Assembly (NCBI GenBank): GCA_030760725.1
Contig: JASWHV010000012.1
Location: 32,643,652 to 32,707,651 of the forward strand
DNA: 64,000 nt
Reading direction: 5' to 3'
From: Neostapfia colusana
Lineage: Eukaryota; Streptophyta; Magnoliopsida; Poales; Poaceae
In this document: piece by piece, positions 43,206 through 55,020 of the stretch
Layout of the letters: every line of letters starts with the position of its first letter
Position numbering within the stretch: the stretch's first letter is position 1
Made by a program: the position numbers and the translations under genes
Notes under the pieces: generated by a model
What the model saw: the letters and a program-made list of their open reading frames with translations, nothing else
What the model was told of the DNA's origin: nothing
The model's database searches: none

Positions 43206-45612
43206 ATGGTAAGCACACATTCTCAAATGGAGATTGGAGGTTCAAGTCGAGGTGGGAATGACTCGACTTCATCACAAGAGCCATCGCCAACCGGATTGGT
43301 GGAAATTATGGCCAAAATGAATGAAACTCTCCAAACTTTAGTTCAGCAGGGAATAAATAGAGAAGCTCAACGTCACATGCCAACCCAGAGCACATACCTG
43401 GACTTCTTGGCGACACAACCGCCGGTATTCTCTGAGGCGGCTGACCATTGTGAAGCAAATCACTGGTTACGTGTCATCGAGTCCAAGTTTGGGTTGATCC
43501 GGTGATGACTTCTCGAAGACGCTATATGCCGCTCAGCAGCTTCACGGCTTTGCTGGAGCATGGTGGGCAGACTACATTTCTGTCCAACCAGCAGGGCATC
43601 GTGTCACATGGGCAGAGTTCCAGTCTGCATTTCGTGCTCGTTTCATCCCTGCAGGCATAATGCAAACCAGTCTGGATGAGTTCTGGAGTCTGAAGCAAGG
43701 GGACATAAGCGTTATTGAGTATGCGAAGGAATTCAATCGCTTAGCTCAATATGTCCCTGACTATGTGAAATCACCATCTTTGAAGGGCTATCATTTCTAC
43801 CGAGGGCTGACCGCTAGGCTGCGATGTGAATTGGCTCAAGTTAGCCAAGAGAATTTTGATGAGTTTGTGAGCTGTGCTATCGCTCAAGAATATTATTCCA
43901 ACCTCTACCTCAAAGAAAAGAGGGAGAGGGACTCATCACAGGATGAAGACAATCGTATGCCTCAGAAGTATCGGTTGGTAATCCGTTCACCTTCCGGTCG
44001 AGAGATTCCACAAGAGGTGCAATCATTCTGGGAGTGTGACGACTCTTCTACTCCACAGAGGTTTTATTCACCTCCACCACAGCAGCGACTTGTTTCTCAT
44101 GCACCTCAGTATCAACAAGGTGCATCAGAATATTATTTTCCTCAAGAGGTTGAAGATGAACAAGGTGATTTCTCAGCTGAACCGAGTGCTGCCCCACTTC
44201 ATATTGACAATGAACTCAACATCAATGAAGCGACTGAACCGAGCAGCAACGTTATGTCTGCGGGTCCAGTTCCAAAAAGTGATCTTGGGCAGCCCAGAAA
44301 AGCTATGTCAAAAGTGGGAACAGTCAATTATGTGTCAGTCGATGATCTGCCAAAGGGAGGACCTGTTCTTGCCAGCAGGTTCACCTTAAATGACAAGCCG
44401 GTTGTCATTTTATTCGACTCTGGTGCAACACATAACTTCATTAGCCGGGCAACGGTAATCCGGGATCATATCTCCACCACTGTCACAAAAGGTTCATACC
44501 TTATTCATTCGCCAGGTGGAGACATATCAACTAATGAAGTCGTCTCTCGAGCACCACTTTGTTTGGGTGGAAAAATGTATCCTACCACCCTCATCATTCT
44601 CGAAGACCAAGGAATCAATGCCATATTGGGAATATCATGGTTGACCTTCCATAAGGCTGTTCTGGACATCGAGAACAGGAGTGTTCATTTGGACTCTCCA
44701 CTTCACGGACGTCAAACATTGTATCTCGGCGAAGCGGTTTCCAAAGACCCGGAAGTATGTAATGCCGAGGCGAGCAAGTTAGAAGACATTCCGGTAGTCC
44801 GTGAATATCCGGACGTGTTTCCCGAAGATCTTCCAGGCTTACCACCTGAGCGCGAGGTGGAATTCAAAATAGAGTTGATGCCGGGAACCACGCCGATCTC
44901 TCGGAGACCATACAAAATGGCTCCGAATGAATTAGCTGAACTGAAGGAGCAACTCAAAGATCTGATGGACAAGGGGTTTATTCGTCCAAGTTCATCACCA
45001 TGGGGTTGCTCAGCTTTATTTCTGAAGAAGAAGGATGAGACGCTGAGGCTATGCGTCGATTATCGTCCTTTAAATGCTGTGACAATAAAGAACAAGTATC
45101 CACTACCAAGAATTGATATTCTTTTCGATCAGCTAGTGGGTGATAAAGTCTTCTCCAAAATGGACTTAAGGTCGGGATATCATCAAATCAAGATTCACGC
45201 AGAGGATGTCCCGAAAACAGCATTCTCGACAAGATATGGGCTCTATGAGTATCTTGTCATGTCATTTGGGTTGACCAATGCTCCGGCCCACTTTATGTAT
45301 CTTATGAACTCGGTGTTCATGCCGGAGCAGGATCAGTTCATCGTGGTATTCATCGACGACATCCTGGTCTATTCCAAGTCCGAAGAGGAACAAGCTAAAC
45401 ATTTGCATATTGTGCTCCAACGACTCAGAGATCACAAGCTCTATGCAAATTTTAGTAAATGTGAATTCTGGATCAACCAAGTGCCATTTCTTGGGCATAT
45501 TATTTCAGCAGAAGGCATTGCTGTTGATCCAAGCAAGATTGAGCAAGTTCTGAAATGGAAGTCTCCAACATCAGTCCATGAAGCTACCGGCAGCTTTAGC
45601 CGGAGTTCATAA
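43206..45612 (+). pseudogene. Element C gag, protease and RT
   Basis: ATG 43206 follows TTTCATGCAG by one base. A frameshift at about 43503 (stop TGA) splits gag; the next frame is open to 45612. The capsid-like region is present (AWWADY, TWAEFQSAFRARF). The stretch between MPQKYR and VNYVSVDD, where other copies carry a CCHC zinc knuckle, has none. Protease has LFDSGATHNFIS near 44415. RT is complete through FIDDILVYSKS, so this is the only intact RT active site in the window. After KWKSPTSVHE (about 45585) the frame jumps into the pol C-terminus in a wrong phase. RNase H and integrase core are deleted. Confidence 0.92.
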
Positions 45613-45874
45613 CGTATTCCACATATCTCAGTTGCGGAAGTGTTTGAAAGTTCCCATGGAGATTCTCACGGAAGGTATAGCAGAGTTGAAGCCGGACCTC
45701 ACGTATGTTGAGCGACCAACCCGGATAATTGATGAGAAGACTCGCGAAACAAGAAACCGGACGCTGCGATTTTTCAAGGTGCTATGGGAAAATCACACGT
45801 TCGAGGAAGCTACACGGGAAAGCGAGGAGTATTTACAACACAATCATCCGGAGTTGTTAGAAGCAAATACTTAG
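45590..45874 (+). pseudogene. Element C pol C-terminus (chromodomain-like tail) after a deletion
   Basis: The reading KLPAALAGVHNVFHISQL, DLTYVERPTRIIDEKT, VLWENHTFEEAT is the same tail as in D, ending at a TAG at 45872-45874. It is joined directly to the RT region; by comparison with D more than 1.5 kb of RNase H and integrase is missing. The joint falls in or next to GAAGCT, which occurs naturally at both ends, suggesting a microhomology deletion. Confidence 0.88.
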
Positions 45875-45925
45875 TAGTTGTCCTCTCCACTTTGTCCTTA
45901 ATCATGAATCTCGGGATGAGATTCT

Positions 45926-45941
45926 TTTTAAGGGGGGAAGA
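45926..45941 (+). other. Polypurine tract of element C
   Basis: TTTTTAAGGGGGGAAGA immediately before the 3' LTR start TGTAAAAG at 45943. Confidence 0.85.
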
Positions 45942-45942
45942 A

Positions 45943-48900
45943 TGTAAAAGTCCCAAAACTTGTAAATAGAAAACTTGAGCTATGAATAGAGTTGAGTTTG
46001 AATACAAGAAATGGGACTTACAAAAACTTTTGTTTACTCATGAAAGTGTTGGCATGTGCAATAAAACTTTGAATTCAGTTTGAATTAAGAGGGTCACTTC
46101 AAAAAGAAGAAGGGCATTGTTCAAAAGAGGAAATTCAAACTGTTGTTTAAAAAGTTGTATTTGCAATGACCAACTCAAAGATCAGAGGGCAAATTCAAAC
46201 TCTCCAGGTTCAAATTGTGAAGGAGGCAAATTTGGAGCAAATTTGGAGGTGCTTTTATATGAATATCAAAGGAACTTGTGAATTCCATCCAAATTTGAAT
46301 TTAAATTTGAAACTGTGGCATAAATTGTCAAATGGCAAAATGGCTTTTGGATTTGGATCCTTCATAGAGGAATTTACAATGTGTAAAAAATTTGAAGATA
46401 TTTTGGGCAGAGGGGAGCTGTGGGTCCCACTGGTCAGTGAGAGGAGGGGCATAACTTACTGCTTAAGTCACTCTCTGTTTACCGGATCACACCCGAGCTA
46501 CCGAAGTCGCCCCGGGCGCCACCGAGCCGCACCGGAACCTCCCCGTGGAGCCACCTCCTGCTACGTGCGATGGGCTGGCGACCTGCTGCTGCTCTCGGCA
46601 ACGTGCGAAGGCCTTTGAGTCGGTTCTCCCTCGCATGACAAAAAGACTGAGAACGCCGCCGTCTCGGGCTATCGACCGGGAGCTAGGAGAAACCGAGCGT
46701 GCAGAGGCCAGCCAAGCCGAGAAACCACACGGTGAGCTCGTCCTTCACTTCCTAAGTACAGTGTCCAACGAGTTGCTGCCTCCCTGACCTGAAATTGGCT
46801 CGTCGCCGCAGCGACTTCACTTCACCGAGGGTTGGGGCGCTCGTGGACAGCCTAACCCAGGCACTTCCGCGCCCAAGCAAGGCCACCTCCGGACACGCTG
46901 GTGAACCCTTCTGCTCACCCCCAAGCTACAAGTCGAGCTGTGAATCACCGAGAGCCAATTCGGGAATTTTCACTCGGAGGACGCAATTTGACCTTCCAGT
47001 ACGAGGTGATTAAATTCGATTGCAACTCGTGTTTGTAGTTCATCAAATCAAGCACGAATAAACTAGACTGGATAGCGGTCCGATCCCCTTCACAACCCTA
47101 GCTAGAAACCCCATGTCTGCGGCAAATTCCGAGCTTTCCGATCGGCGGCCATGGCGGGAACGCGCGGGCGCATGGTGACAACCGGGTTGCCGGCATTTCC
47201 TAGCCAGTTTGAGGCTGTGCCGAGCTTTCCTGACCCTCACTGGTGCTTTAGAGCAAATTTCCCGAGCCATTGGCGGGTTAGGGTGCTCGGGCCACGGCGC
47301 CGAAGCTGTACCGAGGGGTGCCCACGTCGCCGACCCGTTTCCGGTCGTCGGCAGCCCGAATGCACCGCACCGTTGAATTCCTCTTGGCTGAAAACCCCCA
47401 GGCGGCGAGTACCAAGCCGGGAAGCCGACTCCGGCGAGCCCCGACGAGTTGCCGGCGAGGGGGCGGCGCGGGAAAGGGGACGGGCCGAGGAAGAAGAAGG
47501 ACCGGCGGGTCCCACGTGTCAGTGGCGGAAGAATCAAATCCCCGATCAGCTGTGGCCCCAGGATCCTTTGCGACAGCACGGGAAGTAGTCTGTGGCCCCG
47601 TGTGGCTTAGCTCCGGCAACCGACACGTGTAGGGTTGACCCACGTCAGAGTTTGAATATTTCCCGAATTAATTTGAATTCCAGATTTAGTTCAAACTTTA
47701 GAACCTCATAACTTTTGCTAGAAAGCTCCAAAATTAGTGATTCAAATTGGGTTGGATTCAGGATGAATAACTCTATCCAAATATTCAACCCAATTGGCAT
47801 GAAAACCAATAGAATATTCTGGAGAATTCTTTAAATCTTTTCAGAAAAAGAATTTTAGAGGGAGTTTGGTTCATCCAAAAATCCCCAAATTTGGCCAGAA
47901 TATTCGTTAGGATATTAGGAGACCTCTGTAAAAGTTTCAGCTCATTTGGAGTTGATTTAGTTAGGGTAATTCTGATTTCAGTTTTCTGTATTCAAATGAA
48001 TACAGAAACATTTTCAGAGAATTTCCAAAACTTGGAAATTCAGTTCTAGGCATTCCTTAGCTCCAAAAATCCTAGGAAAATTCATGCATACTCCCTGAGC
48101 TATGTATGAATTTATAGTTCACTTGAATTTGCATGAAATTGCAAGTTTATTCATAATTAATTCCATTTTCTTAAATGTTTAGGGAATTATTCTGGGTGAT
48201 CTACTTAGTGAAATATTCTGAATTTTGGTTCAGATGACTTTCTTGTGACAAGTAACTCACAAGAAAATTTCCAGCTCCATTGGAGCCCTGGATCAGAAGA
48301 GTTCTGTTCAACCAATTAGGTGATCACCACCCAAGTGATGAACCTCACTTCTCACTTGATGATAGTACGTAAACACACACCCAAACCACCACCCCAGTGT
48401 CATTTTAAATTCTTAAACAGAGTTCCAGTTTTAAACTTATCTTTAGAACTTGTTAGAAAAAGTTTTATAATTAAACATGTATACATATTCATAACGTGTA
48501 GATCTGACTTTAGTCACCTGCAAAACCAAGGCAAGGCCCGGTTTGCGTTTAAGTTGTTTTCTAATGTTTTTACTTTGTTCACTACTATGGGTCTAAGTTT
48601 GTATGTGCATTAGGTCAAGGATGTTTTACACTCCAAATGCATGACCAAATGAACCTTGGATTTAAGGGTAGAAAGGGACACCGCTGTAGAATAATGCCGT
48701 GCTAATTAGCTTAGGACATCCGGTAGAAGTCGAGTAGTTGGAATCTACTCGCGAGCTATAGACGGGACTACCTGGGTGTAGATGGAAAAAGAGGGCAAAC
48801 TAAAATTTACATTTCCGAAGATGAGACTGGGCACGAGGGGTAGGCAGTGACAAGACGAGGTCTTGGTCGAGTAGCTCTGCCGTGTCGGTTAAGGACCGAT

Positions 48901-49941
48901 GCGTGTGCGGCACCCAGGAGCAGGTATTGAGTTGTGTACCAGATGCTTACTGACATATGGGAATCAGGAAACCGATGTACCAGGTTCACTGGGTTGTAGA
49001 GGCATACCACATCGTCTCGTTAGACCTATGAGCCCGAGATGACGCGCGGTTCTACAGTCTAGTGTCCTGAGAAAGATTGCCACATACGACGTAATGAAGG
49101 ACGCCAGAGTTGGGTCTTCAGAGGCGGGCGTATGTGTCGAGTTATCCGGGTAGTGTTTGATTCGAATCACCGTCCATCGCGGTTATTGATTACCGCTTGC
49201 TCCCTGTGTTGTGACGTAGTAATCAAGTTGTGTGGAAATAGTTTGCAAAGTTTTAAATGCTGTTATGATAATTGTAAGTTGCATGAAAACCTTGTTTGAA
49301 TTAGAGATAGAGCAAACTAAATTTATTATTCACCTTGTGACAAGTAACATTGGAATGAAGCGTTTCTTGTTTGATTGTGGAGTTCCAATGTTGCCGGACG
49401 TAAGGTCACTACTATTATGGCTAAAATCTGAAAGTTAAGGATGAACTCGTAGGCGAGTCTTTTCGCAAAGGACAGGCTTAAGTCTTAGGTTACTTTCATG
49501 TAGAGTTTCATGTCTTAGGAGAGACGGTTAAGTCTTGCTGAGCCTTTGTGCTCACCCTTGCTATATAAGTGGTTTTGCAGGTAAACCTCGACGCTATAAA
49601 GAAGGTTATCCGGTGAGACTCGGGAACTTCCGAGTCATGTCACACTTGGAGAACCTAGCCGCTGCCTTGTCTGTGTGTTGCTAGCGAGAGGAGTCCGCGG
49701 GCTGGACCTCTTCTCGAGTGCTTCTTAGATATTCAACGTGAGCTGTGTATTGACTTCCACTGTAGCTATTTCATGTAAATTATTTACAAAGAACAATTGT
49801 AAGCTTCCGCTTTTGATTTATGTAATACAGGATTCCTTATATGTGTGCTGTTCGGTGCCGCATAACACGGGACCACCTAATGCGATCCCCGGGCGAGGCG
49901 CCCTGTCCCCGTGACTGAGCGGGACGTCGGGGGCCCTCTCA
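45943..49941 (+). repeat. 3' LTR of element C
   Basis: TGTAAAAGTCCC ... GGGCCCTCTCA, 3999 bp and uninterrupted, so it serves as the reference for the broken 5' LTR. ATG at 47151 with a donor at 47175 (CATG|GTGAC) aligns with 23342. The second half resembles the D LTR in layout but differs in sequence. Confidence 0.92.
48502..49684 (+). pseudogene. C-type version of the split LTR ORF, exon 48502-48530 and 49581-49684
   Basis: Before the GC donor (CCAAG|GCAAGG at 48531) the frame reads DFSHLQNQ, which aligns with the DF..LEQQ motif of B, D and H. After TTTTGCAG the frame continues in phase with KPRRYKEGCP to TAG at 49682-49684. Block one is only 29 nt here. The 5' LTR copy has 100 bp more (40115-40243) with an acidic stretch but also a frame-breaking stop. 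The second block is basic and unlike those of B and D, so conservation is partial. Confidence 0.3.
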
Positions 49942-49946
49942 CCGGA
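49942..49946 (+). repeat. Right target-site duplication of element C (CCGGA)
   Basis: Matches 18682-18686. The sequence directly after it is not Tat pol but an antisense D-type LTR end, see that entry. Confidence 0.75.
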
Positions 49947-50177
49947 TCACGCTGAGGCGTGCTGCGTTGCACAACACCAGATAAAACACATAAAAAGTAC
50001 AAAGCATAAGCAAAGTTTTATTACATAAAAGAGTTTATAGACATGGTTACAACAAAACATGTTCAGTCCACACTCTCAGGCATAGACTAAGCACAGAGTT
50101 CACGTTCAGCCTGTGAACGTGTTCCCTCTAGCACGCACACACACTAACACGGCGGCGTGCACGACTCCCATTCGACG
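49947..50177 (-). repeat. Antisense terminal fragment of a D-type LTR
   Basis: Read on the minus strand this is the last part of a D-type LTR: the end of block two of the split ORF, the poly(A) region and the GTGCAACGCAGCA block near the LTR end (compare 38530-38770). It is moderately diverged. It has no partner element on the minus strand in the window. Confidence 0.85.
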
Positions 50178-50596
50178 GCGTGTTCACGTCTATCTCTGAG
50201 TATCCCCGATGAAAGGAATTCATCGATTTGGGGTCAAGGGAAAGCTAGCTCCTCATTTTGTTGGCCCGTTCATTATTACAGAACGGTGTGGACTGGTAGC
50301 CCACCGTCTGAGGCTGCAAACATCATTATCGGGCATCCATGACATCTTCCATATCTCACAATTGAGAAAATTATTTGAAGGAGCCGACAGAGGTTCTTTT
50401 GGAAGACATCGAGATATTACAACCGGATCTCACCTACGTCGAGCGGCCCATCCAGATTATCGATGAAAAGACCCGGATCACTTGAAACCGGACTTTGAAA
50501 TTTTACAAAGTCCTGTGGAGAAATCATACCCCAGAAGAGGCGACTTGGGAGAGAGAAGATTACATCCACAAGAATTATCCAGAACTTTTGTCATAG
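50178..50596 (+). pseudogene. Element E pol C-terminal fragment
   Basis: Starting in VHVYL, then a stop in place of Arg, then SPMKGIHRFGVKGKLAPHF and IHDIFHISQL: the integrase C-terminus. A frameshift lies near 50380. The chromodomain-like tail follows (EEATWERED) and ends at a TAG, 50594-50596. The 5' end is truncated at the antisense LTR fragment. Confidence 0.85.
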
Positions 50597-50669
50597 ACTT
50601 TGTAATTACCTTCCGCCTCACCTTTCTTTTGTAATCTCGGGACGAGATTCCCTTTTAAGGAGGGAGGAA

Positions 50670-50984
50670 TGTAAAGGTGCCAGAAATATGAATACAAAGA
50701 AACTTGAGTTTGCACAAACATTGGTGTCTTGTGTATGAAAAAGGGGACTGGTTTAAACTTTTTCCACATGTGATAACACATGAGAGTTCTTTATAAACAA
50801 ACTTAGGGTTACTCGCATGCTTGGACCCTAGGTGGATTAAACCCACAGATTTGAAGTCTCAGGTGCAATGGAAGGGTTTAAAAATAAGATTGTGAACTAA
50901 ATGTTCAACTCAAATTTCAAATGAGGGAAAATACAATGGGATTGCAAACTGTTGTGTTCAAACTCTTGTTTGCAGCAGCTAACA
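50670..50984 (+). repeat. Start of the element E 3' LTR, with polypurine tract at 50653-50669
   Basis: TTTTAAGGAGGGAGGAA precedes TGTAAAGGTGCC at 50670. The LTR start resembles that of C (TGTAAAAGTCCC) but is a separate family or subfamily. It is broken after 315 bp where the 5' LTR of element F begins. Its continuation lies outside the window or is lost. Confidence 0.8.
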
Positions 50985-53900
50985 TGTAAGGGCCTAAGTT
51001 TTTGGCACATATTCAAAGTCTTCATCACCACACACAACCTTCATTTGAAGAAACTGGATGAACACATTTGAAGAGAATGTAACCACCATCAACATGCTCA
51101 TTAGAGAATAAACTCACAAAATGCAAAAGTAGCATTTCCCACATGCATCATCTAGGGGCCGAGCATATGAAAAACTCCAACACCTTGCTAGGAAGGCTCA
51201 TGTCAAAATTCACCCAAGTCCAAAACCTTTTGAGGTCTTTTTGGGTATAACTAGAAAGAGGGTGGTTTGAACTCAAATTCAAATTCAAACTGTTTTCGTC
51301 CCATGAATTCAAATGTGGGAGGCATATTCTCACTCAGCACATTTTTGTGAGCTCACCCACCAATTTTCACTCCATTTGGAGTTAATCTTGACATGAGCTA
51401 TGTTTCGCAAATTCAAACTTTATTTGAATTACAAACTGAATATGTGCTGAAATTTGGTCAAACACTTCACAATTTGAATTTTACCAATTCCAAATGGGCA
51501 TGTGGTAAATAATTCAAATCCTAGAGGGTATTAAGGGGGTTACTGTTTGTAGCAGTAAGAGGGAGTTAATTTCAGAGGTTAAAATGGGGTGGGACCCACC
51601 TGTCATAGAGTGGCTGACCAACACTTGCAACTGAAGCAATGGAGTTTGCCTCTGTTGGAGACCGCCGAGTGCTGCTCGTATGCCACCGAGGGGGAACCAC
51701 CGCACCACCAGCTGCTTGCTCCCGCGTGAGCGCCAGGTCGGTTCTGATCCCCTTCTTAAGGCGCTCCACGCCCTCTGCCGAAGAAAACTTCGTTTGCTTT
51801 CTTCTCCTCGCGTGAACACCGAGCTGAAGCTCTCTTCCCTCCGCCACCTTGACTAGATCGGAAATCCGGCCGAATCGACCGCGCCATCCCTCCCCAAGCT
51901 GCTAAAACACACCCTGAGCTCCGCACACACCTCCACAGCGGCGACCTAGCATCGGCCGACGATCGGGCGCTCGTGGACAGCCCTCCACAGGGGTTCTCAC
52001 GGTCAAGCGATCCAGGCCACGGGAGCGCGCTGTGTTGGTGCTGCTCTCAACAAGTCTCAAGCCATGCCGTGAAGCATCAGCGGCGAATTTCAAGTTTTCA
52101 CTCCGGCAAGTTCTACCAAGCGGCCGGTACGGTTTCTTTAAATTCTTCCTCTCTGATCCTTCGTAGGTCGTCAAACTCTGCACATAGGTGCTGGACTAGC
52201 TGGCGATCATCTTTACTTTAGTATCCGTCGCATGAAAACACCTCGGAGCAACGTATTCCGAGCTTTACCGAGCGTGTTCTTTGCAGAACCAATCGGGTGC
52301 ATGATGCCGAGCTAGTTGCCGTATTTTCCGAGCTAATCCATGGCCTTGCCGAGCTTTGCGATCACCCACTGGTGCTGTAGAGCTAGTCGGTCAAGGTTTT
52401 GGCGGGCTAGGGACCCCGGCCGATGCTGCCGAACTTCAACCGAGGCCGCCACGCGTCGTCGGCCGTCTTCTGATCATCGGCAGCCCCAGAACACCTCACC
52501 ATCGTGTTCCTCGATGTCGCATATGCCCAGCCGACGAGTTTTAGCCCGTACGGTGGCCGGAACCGGCGAACAGGCGAGCAGCAGATTGCTCCGGCGAGCT
52601 GAGAGCGCGGGCACGCGAAAACCAGCCAAAGGAAGAAGAAGCCGGTGGGTCCCGTCTGTCAGCGGTAGATATTTTAAAACTAGGATCTGCTGTGGCCCGG
52701 ATCGGGTGTGGCTACACGCAAAGGACTCAGTAGCCGCGTCTGTCAACCGATGAGGAGCTGACACGTAGCCCCGGGTCCCACGCGCAGTGATTTGAACTTT
52801 CCCGATTTTCAGAGTTCATTCAAACTTCAAATCCATATAACTTTGGCTAGGAAATTCCAAATTGAGTGAACCAAATTTGTTGGATTCAGCTCTCTGAGTA
52901 CTTTCCAGTAAATCAAGTTTAAATTCATAAAAATCTTTATTTCTCCAGAATTAATTCTTCAAAATTTGAACTGTTTAGAATTTTAACTGGAGAATCCTTT
53001 GGAGGAAAATTCTGAAATTTTGCTTGGGTGTTCATCAAAATATCTCTGAACTACCATAAAAATTTCAGATCCATTTGAGCTCATGTGAGCCACCTAATGG
53101 TGTGATTAATAAAACTGTTCCAGAGAAAATAGAAAATGTACAGAAACATTTTCAGAATTTCTCTGAAATTGTTTAGCTCATATCTTTAGCTAGAAACCTT
53201 CAAATTAGGTGAGACAAACTCCATTAGAACCCTCTGAAAATTTAGTTTTCAGTAAGTCATGGATTGCCCCCTGAAAATCCCTAGAACACCCTAAGAGCTC
53301 TAATTAAGGTCAAGTACATAATTATTTGTGGAGAGCTCAAATGAGCTTTGCTGCAAATAAAACTTGGCCAAGTCTCTGTTTAGGTTGTAACCAAACCACA
53401 GTAAAAATTTCAGAGTCATTGGGTCTGTCTAGTAAGGCTTATAATCCTCACAAGTTGAAATTCAATTCAAATCCATTTAATTAATACATATACTTGTTAT
53501 ATCATGTAGTCGCTAAGGTTGAGGAGGAACCTGAAGTCTTAGACTTCGTCACTCCAGAAGAGCAGCTAGCCTACGACCAAGAGCAGAAAGGAAAGCTCCG
53601 GTTTGCATTAACCTTTTTACAAATTTTTATTGTTTTGAAAACTTACTTTGAGTACCATTACTTCTTGCATTAGAGTCTTGTTTGAAAACCCAAATGCATA
53701 GCCAAGAAAACCATGGGTTAGGATTAGGATTGAAAACCCCGTTAGCTACTGCAATGCAAAGATAGGGTAGGATTCAGTACAAGTCGAGTAGTTAGAACTA
53801 CTTGCGAGGATAGGCCAGAGGCACATCGCTCAGGTAAGAATAGCAAATGAAACACATGGCAAGAAAAATAAGACCGAGCGGAGAGTAAGGGCAGCAGGAC

Positions 53901-55004
53901 TTTGGGGCCTGGGTGCTATAGCTCCGCTTGTGTCGATTGAGGACCGGGCCGTGTGCGGGCCTGTTGAACAAGCTAGAACAGTACCGAAGACCTACCGGAT
54001 ATATGGGAACCGGGAAACCGATGTAACTCGGGTAGCTGGGTATTGAGGCATTGCCTGTCGTTCAGAGGGTAGGTTGAGAGCTAGAGGTGTAAATCGGCTG
54101 GCGGCACTGAGATGCACGTGCAGAGACCTCTTGCTCGGGACGATAGGACCGGTAAATATTTGGCTAACGGGTGAAAGGTAGTTGCGTACAGCGTCCGTGA
54201 TGGTTGCTGTAGGCAACATCGAGTACGGGCGTACGTGACGGGTTATTCGGGTAATCCTGCAGGTGTAAATTGATTATAATCGCCATCGCTCGCTGTCAGT
54301 GAGTACCACTTGTTCACTGTACCGTGACGTAGAAAGAACAGGCTAGATACATGTTAAAATGTTGCTGATTGAAAGATGGACTTTGATTGTTAATGATTTG
54401 CTGTAGCCTAGAGCTAATTAATGTTATTTTCAACTTTGGGCATAGTACATGAGAGAAATGTGTTTCTTGTTTGATTCTGGCTCTCTCATGTGCCTTCGCG
54501 TATGGTTCTCCACCACCTGCTGCTAAAACATTGAAAGTAAGGTTCAAATAATTAGGCGAGTCCTTTGCAAAATTATTTACCTCATGTACCCTGTACCCAT
54601 CATGTAGAAGTTCCATGTATAGGAGAGACGGCTCAGTCTTGCTGAGCCATCGTGCTCACTGCTTGTGTTTGAAGCTTTTGCAGGGTTCTATGAGGAAGGG
54701 ACTCCCGAGGAGGATACGGAACCCCAGGAGGGGAACCCCGTCGAGTGTGAGTCGTGCACGCCGCCGTGTTAGTGTGGGTGTGTGTGCTAGCGGGGACACG
54801 TCCACGGGCTGAACGTGAACTCGATGCGTAGTCTACGCCCGTGAGTGTAGAATGAACATATTTTGTTGTAAAAATGTTCATACACAGGTTTATGTAATAA
54901 AACTTTGCTTCCGCTTTGTACCTTTGATGTGTGTTATCCGGTGCTGTGCAACGCAGCACACCTCAGCGTGATCCTGGCTCGACAAGGCTGATGGGGTCGT
55001 GTCA
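50985..55004 (+). repeat. 5' LTR of element F (D family)
   Basis: TGTAAGGGCCT ... GTCGTGTCA, 4020 bp, colinear with the D LTRs. The start-codon/donor block of D and C is decayed here (GGGTGCATGATG in place of GGGCGCACGGTG, about 52297). AATAAA at 54896-54901. Confidence 0.92.
53510..54772 (+). pseudogene. Split LTR ORF in element F (exons 53510-53590 and 54684-54772)
   Basis: Block lengths are exactly those of D (81 and 89 nt) and both are open. Compared with the D 3' LTR, block one has seven silent codon changes and one replacement (Gln to Lys, last codon). Block two has one silent change and four replacements, mostly near its end. The GC donor has decayed (AAAG|GAAAGC) and the ATG before block one is gone, so this copy is probably dead. 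The pattern of change points to past selection on the protein. Confidence 0.5.
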
Positions 55005-55008
55005 GCGT

Positions 55009-55020
55009 TGGTATCAGAGC
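55009..55020 (+). other. Primer binding site of element F (initiator tRNA-Met)
   Basis: TGGTATCAGAGC, four bases (GCGT) after the LTR end; one base more than in D. Confidence 0.88.

Larger units (their letters stand above)
18687..49941 (+). mobile_element. Element C: Ty3/gypsy element with two nested insertions in its 5' LTR
   Basis: Both LTRs start TGTAAAAGTCCC and end CCCTCTCA, and CCGGA flanks the whole. Without the inserted H (3.4 kb) and D (15.4 kb) the element is about 12.4 kb. The internal region 41660-45942 has a primer binding site, gag, protease and RT, then a deletion that removes RNase H and most of integrase. It is non-autonomous in its present form. Confidence 0.9.
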
